Assembly (NCBI GenBank): GCA_030604795.1
Contig: JAUVVE010000014.1
Coordinates: forward strand, 1 to 10,831
Reading direction: 5' to 3'
Origin: Dehalococcoidia bacterium
GTDB taxonomy: Bacteria; Chloroflexota; Dehalococcoidia; GIF9; UBA5629
Length of the DNA stretch: 10,831 bases
Shown here: in pieces, positions 7,092 to 10,831 of the stretch
How the letters are laid out: each line of letters opens with the position of its first letter
Position numbering within the stretch: position 1 is the first letter of the stretch
Program-made: the position numbers and the translations under genes
The notes under the pieces: generated by a model
The model's input: the letters and a program-made list of their open reading frames with translations, nothing else
The model's database searches: none
Told to the model about the DNA's origin: nothing

Positions 7092-7802
7092 ATGAACGTC
7101 ACTCGAGCTGTTGTTTTCTGGCTCTTCGTGTGTTGCCTGCCTTTGTTGATGGTGGCTACTAGTCTCGGCTGGGCAGTCAATGAGATTAGGCTTTATGAAT
7201 ATGGCTTCGATAAATATCAAATAAGCCGGGCAACCGGCATAAACGAGCTGGAGCTGAAGAGGATAGCGCAGCATTTGACCGACTACTTCAATTTGGGGGA
7301 GGACTCAGTTCAAATCAGGGCTGTTAAGGGAGGGGAGGAGTTTAACCTGTTCAATGAACGGGAGCTGGTACATCTCGCGGATGTGAGGGACTTGATTCAA
7401 CTGGACTACCGAGTTTTGGCAGGGGCTTTGGTGGTTATGGTTATATGCGCCCTTGTGCTGTTGCTGTGGTTGAAGGACGGGTGGCGGACTCCGGTCAGAG
7501 GTCTATTCTGGGGAAGTTTAACCACGTTCGGTCTGGTGGTTGCCTTAGCTCTTTGGGCTGCATTTGGCTTTGAGCAGCTTTTTCTTCTTTTCCATTTGGT
7601 CAGCTTTTCCAATGAGTACTGGATGCTCAACCCGGCCACGGATTATCTGATCAGGTTGTTCCCCGCGGAGTTCTTCTATGATGCAGCTCTCTTTGTTTTC
7701 GGGGTGGTACTAGGGGAAGCTGTGCTTGTTGCTGTCGCTGCCTTCGGCGTATTGAGGTGGAAGGGTGGAGGCGTTGGGTTGGCGCGGACTGGCCACAGGT
7801 AA
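7092..7802 (+). CDS. lit: DUF1461/TIGR01906 integral membrane protein, Lit-like lipoprotein transacylase
   Basis: A 236-residue membrane protein with four predicted spans (about 6-29, 108-127, 138-160 and 196-219). A soluble loop (30-107) between spans 1 and 2 carries the family motif FNERELVHLADV (87-98). A second loop carries FHLVSFSNEYWMLNPATDYL and IRLFPAEFFYDA (167-198). These motifs are diagnostic of the DUF1461 family, whose characterised member is Lit, the lipoprotein intramolecular transacylase of Firmicutes. Lit moves an acyl chain from the diacylglycerol to the N-terminal cysteine of lipoproteins, giving the lyso form. Two conserved histidines, H94 and H168, match the pair reported as functional in Lit. 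The start is supported by AGGA at 7083-7086, five bases upstream. The C-terminal tail is basic and glycine-rich. The family is firm; the activity in this organism is inferred. Confidence 0.85.
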   Translation: MNVTRAVVFWLFVCCLPLLMVATSLGWAVNEIRLYEYGFDKYQISRATGINELELKRIAQHLTDYFNLGEDSVQIRAVKGGEEFNLFNERELVHLADVRDLIQLDYRVLAGALVVMVICALVLLLWLKDGWRTPVRGLFWGSLTTFGLVVALALWAAFGFEQLFLLFHLVSFSNEYWMLNPATDYLIRLFPAEFFYDAALFVFGVVLGEAVLVAVAAFGVLRWKGGGVGLARTGHR

Positions 7803-7803
7803 G

Positions 7804-7820
7804 GTTACGCCCGAGGTAAC
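7804..7820. terminator. Weak hairpin downstream of the lit-like gene
   Basis: GTTAC and GTAAC form a five-base-pair stem around a seven-base loop, directly after the lit-like stop codon and before the convergent zinc-ribbon gene. There is no T-run, so a terminator role is only suggested by position. Confidence 0.2.
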
Positions 7821-7852
7821 TGATGAGTTGGCTTGGAGGATTGCTCGCGAGG

Positions 7853-8089
7853 CTAGATGCTGCAGCTATCGCAGCTTGTGGCGGCGCAGCTAGCGCACGA
7901 GCCGGCCGTGCCGGCTATTGGGGTAGACTCTCCGTCACCACCTCTGGAGAAGCAAGCGAACCGGGAGAAGATTCGCCTGACTGCGTGGTCGCACTGCGGG
8001 CAAGACGCGACGGCGTCGGCTCTACTCATGGGCTGCAGTAGCTCAAACCTGTAACTGCACTCTGGGCAGAAGTATTCGTATATAGGCAT
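7853..8089 (-). CDS. FmdB family zinc-ribbon protein
   Basis: A 78-residue protein that starts with MPIYEYFCPECSYRFELLQP, the hallmark of the FmdB/CxxC regulatory-type zinc ribbon. Cys8, Cys11, Cys30 and Cys33 form the zinc site. The C-terminal tail contains a second CxxC-x4-CxxC set (Cys65, 68, 73, 76) in a Ser/Ala-rich context, which is common but not universal in the family. FmdB was named for a putative regulator of formamidase in Methylophilus; the general function of these small proteins is unknown. The ATG is at 8089 and the ribosome binding site is poor (GGAA in the leader). It is divergent from nadE and convergent with the lit-like gene. Overlapping plus-strand frames in the same stretch lack any motif. 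Confidence 0.9.
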   Translation of the reverse strand: MPIYEYFCPECSYRFELLQPMSRADAVASCPQCDHAVRRIFSRFACFSRGGDGESTPIAGTAGSCASCAATSCDSCSI

Positions 8090-8109
8090 TCTACTGTTCC
8101 GCTTATGTA

Positions 8110-8138
8110 ACTTTAGCCGATGCCCTCCGCCAAGTCAA
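8110..8138 (-). promoter_or_regulatory. Promoter for the FmdB-type gene
   Basis: On the minus strand, -35 TTGACT (8138-8133), a 17-bp spacer and -10 TAAAGT (8115-8110, four of six). The predicted start near 8103 leaves only about 14 leader bases before the ATG at 8089. Confidence 0.5.
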
Positions 8139-8153
8139 ATTGTCTTACTCTCT

Positions 8154-8182
8154 TTGAGTGTTGTACTGAGGACTAGTATAAT
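8154..8182 (+). promoter_or_regulatory. Promoter for nadE
   Basis: -35 TTGAGT (8154-8159, four of six), a 17-bp spacer and a perfect -10 TATAAT (8177-8182). Predicted start is near 8189. Its -35 is 15 bp from the -35 of the divergent zinc-ribbon gene promoter, so the two face away from each other back to back. Confidence 0.65.
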
Positions 8183-8225
8183 ACCTTGCACGGGGATTAC
8201 ATCACGTTGAGTGGGTGGAGCCGAG

Positions 8226-8969
8226 TTGTCAGTCGAGGAAATAGCTGAAAAGCTCACTTCTTGGATTACTGAGACGGTCTTAGGAGCTGGGAGGAGAGGG
8301 GCAGTGGTGGGAATGAGCGGTGGAATCGACTCTTCTGTGGCCGCAGCTTTGTGTCAACGTGCTTTTCCCGAGGCTACCCTTGGGGTCATCATGCCTTGTT
8401 ACAGTGACAGGGCTGACAGGGAGCACGCTGAACTCGCAGCCGACAAGTTTCACATACCTGTTGAACTCGTTGTTCTTGATGGGGTATTTGACGCTCTGGT
8501 GGGGGTTGTAGGACGTGATGACTATGGCTCGGCAACAGAAAAGCTGGCGGGAGCTAATATCAAACCCAGGCTGCGAATGGTCACCCTCTATTACTTCGCC
8601 AACCGTCTCAACTATCTGGTGGTCGGCGCGGGCAATAGGAGTGAGCTATCTGTTGGTTACTTCACCAAGTATGGGGATGGGGGTGTAGACCTGTTGCCTC
8701 TGGGCAACCTGGTTAAGAGTCAAGTGCGCGATTTAGCCACGTATTTGGGGGTTCCCCGAGAAATCATTGATAAGCCACCTTCAGCCGGGTTATGGAAAGG
8801 GCAGACAGACGAAGGGGAGATGGGATTGACTTATAGCGAGCTTGACCATTACCTAATCACGAGCGAAGCCGGGGAGGAAGCAAGAGTAAAGATTGATTCT
8901 ATGATGCGGAGTGCCGGCCATAAGCGTTGCCCTCCACTAATTCCTTTGCTGGAGATTGATGGCCTTTAG
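8226..8969 (+). CDS. nadE: NH3-dependent NAD(+) synthetase
   Basis: A 247-residue enzyme that makes NAD+ from deamido-NAD+ with ATP and ammonia, the last step of NAD biosynthesis. The PP-loop SGGIDSS (31-37) binds ATP pyrophosphate. IKPRLRMVTLYYFAN, GAGNRSELSVGYFTKYGDGG and PPSAGLWKGQTDEGEMG are the conserved substrate-binding segments. There is no N-terminal nitrilase-type glutaminase domain, and the length fits the short ammonia-dependent class. I prefer the TTG at 8226, because GGTGGAG (8214-8220) sits five bases upstream and family similarity starts at SVEEIAEKL. The GTG at 8211, which adds five residues, has no ribosome binding site but cannot be excluded. The stop codon lies 63 bp before recA. 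Read-through into recA is likely, although recA has its own promoter. Confidence 0.95.
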   Translation: MSVEEIAEKLTSWITETVLGAGRRGAVVGMSGGIDSSVAAALCQRAFPEATLGVIMPCYSDRADREHAELAADKFHIPVELVVLDGVFDALVGVVGRDDYGSATEKLAGANIKPRLRMVTLYYFANRLNYLVVGAGNRSELSVGYFTKYGDGGVDLLPLGNLVKSQVRDLATYLGVPREIIDKPPSAGLWKGQTDEGEMGLTYSELDHYLITSEAGEEARVKIDSMMRSAGHKRCPPLIPLLEIDGL

Positions 8970-8976
8970 GCGCGGG

Positions 8977-9005
8977 TTGTGCAGACATACTTGCTGTGTT
9001 ATGAT
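8977..9005 (+). promoter_or_regulatory. Promoter for recA
   Basis: -35 TTGTGC (8977-8982), a 17-bp spacer and -10 TATGAT (9000-9005, five of six), between the nadE stop and the recA start. No LexA box of the Bacillus type (GAAC-N4-GTTC) or the E. coli type (CTGT-N8-ACAG) is visible around it. Confidence 0.5.
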
Positions 9006-9018
9006 GCCTTTAGCTGTC

Positions 9019-9029
9019 AAAGGAGGGGG
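9019..9029 (+). promoter_or_regulatory. Strong ribosome binding site that sets the recA start
   Basis: AAAGGAGGGGG lies a few bases before the ATG at 9033. It is the best Shine-Dalgarno match in the window and fixes the recA start 18 codons inside a longer open frame that begins with GTG at 8979. Confidence 0.8.
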
Positions 9030-9032
9030 AAC

Positions 9033-10067
9033 ATGACCACAGAGAGGGAGAAAGCTCTCGAACTGGCAATAAGTCATATTGAGAAACAATATGGGGAAGG
9101 CGCGATTATTAAGTTGGGCGACCTCTCGGCGAAGTGGAGTGCCGATGCCATTCCCACGGGCTCACTGAGCTTAGACCTAGCTCTGGGCATAGGTGGTATC
9201 CCGCGAGGACGGGTTACTGAGATCTTTGGTGCTGAAGCTTCAGGAAAAACTACCCTAGGCCAGCACATAATCGCTGAGGCACAGAAGCTCGGTGGTTTTG
9301 CTGTCTATGTTGATGCCGAACATGCTCTTGATCCCGTCTATGCAGTCAATTGCGGTGTGAGAATTGATGATTTGCGTGTATCCCAACCTGACAGTGGGGA
9401 GGAGGCTTTGGAGATCACTGAGCGTTTGGTGAGAAGTGGGGCTGTGGATGTAATAGTTATTGATAGCGTGGCTGCCTTGGTGCCCCGCGCCGAGATCGAG
9501 GGTGAGATGGGTGATACGCACGTTGGCCTGCAAGCCCGATTGATGTCTCAAGCATTGAGGAAACTGGCGGCGGCTATCGGCAAGTCACATACATCAGTGA
9601 TTTTCATCAACCAGCTGAGAGAAAAGGTGGGCATCATATTTGGTAGCCCTGAGGTTACTCCTGGGGGAAGGGCCCTGAAGTTCTACAGTTCGGTGAGGAT
9701 AGATTTGAGGCGGGCTGATACCATTAAGCGAGGCTCTGAGGTGGTGGGTAACCGGGTCAGAGCTAGGGTAGTTAAGAATAAAATGGCACCCCCGTTTCGC
9801 TCGGCTGAATTTGACATAATGTTCAGCCGTGGCATAAGCAAGGAAGGTGACCTGATTGACCTAGGGACTGGTTTGGGAACAATAGGTAGAGCTGGCACTT
9901 TCTTTACTTTTGGTGACGTGAAACTGGGGCAAGGGCGAGAAAATGCTAAAGATTATCTGGTGGAACATCCTGACGTGGCTTCGAAGATTGAGCGTGAGAT
10001 AAGAGCTGCGGCGTTGTCTCCGTCAAGTGCGAGTGCTGAAGCTCGCCCGCCAATCCCGGGTTCATGA
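9033..10067 (+). CDS. recA: Recombinase RecA
   Basis: A 344-residue RecA that forms ATP-dependent filaments on single-stranded DNA, drives strand exchange and stimulates LexA self-cleavage where LexA exists. Visible landmarks: the N-terminal helix with EKQYGEGAIIKLGD (17-30); Walker A GAEASGKT (66-73); catalytic Glu96 in YVDAEHALDP; Walker B VIVIDSVAAL with Asp144; FINQLREKVGIIFG with sensor Gln193 in front of the L2 loop; GGRALKFYSSVR; and KNKMAPPF near 263-270. The short acidic C-terminal tail of E. coli is replaced by a Ser/Ala/Pro-rich end (LSPSSASAEARPPIPGS). Walker A differs from the common GPESSGKT at two places, but the functional Gly, Lys and Thr remain. There is no intein. It is followed by recX after 226 bp. 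Confidence 0.98.
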   Translation: MTTEREKALELAISHIEKQYGEGAIIKLGDLSAKWSADAIPTGSLSLDLALGIGGIPRGRVTEIFGAEASGKTTLGQHIIAEAQKLGGFAVYVDAEHALDPVYAVNCGVRIDDLRVSQPDSGEEALEITERLVRSGAVDVIVIDSVAALVPRAEIEGEMGDTHVGLQARLMSQALRKLAAAIGKSHTSVIFINQLREKVGIIFGSPEVTPGGRALKFYSSVRIDLRRADTIKRGSEVVGNRVRARVVKNKMAPPFRSAEFDIMFSRGISKEGDLIDLGTGLGTIGRAGTFFTFGDVKLGQGRENAKDYLVEHPDVASKIEREIRAAALSPSSASAEARPPIPGS

Positions 10068-10293
10068 GACTCATCTGCCCGGCGCTCTCTTCAAAGGCAG
10101 TGCGCTCGACGAACTAGAGCACATTGAGGTTGCTTCCTAGAGTCTCCTGATTTCATCGGGGATAAGCCTGGCAAAGAGATGTCCCTTGGGATTAAGTGCG
10201 AAGTGAATCAATGCGCGCCAGAGAGCTGAGGCGTATGCGATTGACTGTAGAATCTACGGATTAGGGCTGAAGCCAAGGAATTTCCGAATTAGA
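10068..10293 (+). other. recA-recX intergenic region
   Basis: This 226-bp stretch has no gene that I can support; the only ATG frames are under 20 codons. It contains a short palindrome GTAGA-A-TCTAC (10247-10257) just after a TTGACT hexamer (10241-10246), but no matching -10. No terminator with a T-run follows recA. The recX reading frame is open from 10207 without an ATG or GTG. Confidence 0.5.
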
Positions 10294-10831
10294 TTGAACC
10301 TTTCACACGAAAGCCGGCTAGAGAAGATTCGGACGGGCACGATAACCTCTCTCCAAGCGGCCAACAGTAACAAGCGAGTGAAGGTATTTGTCGATGGTTC
10401 TTTCTCCCTTGCCATAGATAGAGAGGTGGCGGCAAGAGCTGGCCTACAAGTTGGGCAACACTTGTCGGCAGATGAGCTCAGGGAACTGGGACGGGCTTCT
10501 CTTTTTCAGAACTGTTTTGACGCTGTCTTGCACTATCTCAGTTATCGTCCCAGAAGTGAGGCGGAGGTAAGACAGCGGCTGCACCGACATGGTTTTGCTG
10601 CGGATGTGGTAGATAAAGCTATAATCGAGTTGAAAGAGCGGAGACTGATTGACGACGTGGCTTTTGCTCGGTTCTGGAAAGACAATCGCCTATCGTTCAG
10701 TCCAAGAAGCCGGCGGTTGATAAAGCTTGAGTTAAGGCAGAAGGGCGTAGCGACTGAGACAGCCGACGAAGTAACAGAGGATCTGAATGATGAGATAAGT
10801 GCTTACGAGGCGGGGGCGAAAAAGGCTCGTA
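10294..10831 (+). CDS. recX: Regulatory protein RecX (3' partial)
   Basis: The frame is open to the last base of the window with no stop; about 179 residues are visible. ITSLQAANSNKRVKVFVDGS is the standard RecX opening, and it is followed by the LQVGQHLSADELREL segment. RecX three-helix repeats follow: ALHYLSYRPRSEAEVRQRL-like (AVLHYLSYRPRSEAEVRQRL), HGFAADVVDKAIIELKERRL, IDDVAFARFWKDNR, then SPRSRRLIKLELRQKGVA. RecX binds in the groove of the RecA filament and inhibits its strand exchange and ATPase, so its place behind recA fits. The start is uncertain. TTG at 10294 is the first usual start codon after the in-frame stop at 10204, but it lacks a ribosome binding site. The next candidate, GTG at 10378, would cut off the conserved ITSLQ. 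Identity is firm, the start is not. Confidence 0.9.
   Translation, partial: MNLSHESRLEKIRTGTITSLQAANSNKRVKVFVDGSFSLAIDREVAARAGLQVGQHLSADELRELGRASLFQNCFDAVLHYLSYRPRSEAEVRQRLHRHGFAADVVDKAIIELKERRLIDDVAFARFWKDNRLSFSPRSRRLIKLELRQKGVATETADEVTEDLNDEISAYEAGAKKAR

Noticed and set aside
7823..8054. Plus-strand frames overlapping the FmdB-type gene
   Set aside because: The minus-strand frame has the complete zinc-ribbon signature and its own promoter; the plus-strand frames have neither.
8979..9032. N-terminal extension of RecA from the GTG at 8979
   Set aside because: The added 18 residues do not resemble RecA, the codons coincide with a promoter, and a very strong ribosome binding site precedes the ATG at 9033.
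10170..10264. Short ATG frames (under 20 codons) between recA and recX as leader peptides
   Set aside because: They have no good ribosome binding site, and no attenuator-like hairpin pair follows them.
1..10831. CRISPR array, transposase, integrase, tRNA or rRNA genes
   Set aside because: No regularly spaced repeats, no transposase or integrase motifs, no T-arm-like GGTTCGA with a matching cloverleaf, and no conserved rRNA segments were seen on either strand.

Overview
The window is about 10.8 kb of bacterial chromosome with ordinary housekeeping genes. I see no mobile element, CRISPR array, phage gene, rRNA or tRNA. Base composition looks balanced and even throughout. Gene content suggests a monoderm-like bacterium: a long-form hibernation factor, a DnaE1-type DNA polymerase III with a complete PHP metal site, a Lit/DUF1461 membrane protein, an ammonia-dependent NAD synthetase, and recA followed by recX. 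My best guess is a Chloroflexota member of the Dehalococcoidia type. This is an inference from protein style, not a demonstrated placement.

Layout. Positions 1-2157 (+) hold a tight cluster: a 5'-truncated ComF-type phosphoribosyltransferase, the long ribosome hibernation factor hpf, a MacroD-type macrodomain protein and an O6-alkylguanine-DNA alkyltransferase. The gaps are 15, 20 and 36 bp, so it is probably one transcript. A 346-bp gap (2158-2503) follows, with a perfect 17-bp palindrome and a consensus-like promoter, leading to a crotonase-superfamily gene (2504-3367, +). That gene converges on dnaE (3480-6950, -). dnaE is divergent from a lit-like membrane protein gene (7092-7802, +), and both have good promoter matches in the 141 bp between them. 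The lit-like gene converges on a small FmdB-type zinc-ribbon gene (7853-8089, -), which is divergent from nadE (8226-8969, +). Their promoters lie back to back. nadE is followed by recA (9033-10067, +), which has its own promoter and a very strong ribosome binding site, and then by recX (from 10294, +), which runs off the end of the window.

How the genes work together. DnaE copies DNA and RecA/RecX handle recombinational repair. The alkyltransferase reverses guanine alkylation directly. Hpf dimerises and protects idle ribosomes. The macrodomain protein probably removes ADP-ribose-type modifications or deacetylates O-acetyl-ADP-ribose, and NadE supplies NAD+. The theme is genome maintenance plus stress and NAD metabolism, but apart from recA-recX I see no proof of a single functional system. 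I found no convincing undescribed system. The items most worth a second look are the crotonase with an altered active site, the Lit-like transacylase, the hpf-macrodomain-alkyltransferase cluster, the altered PRPP loop of the ComF protein and the unclear start of recX.
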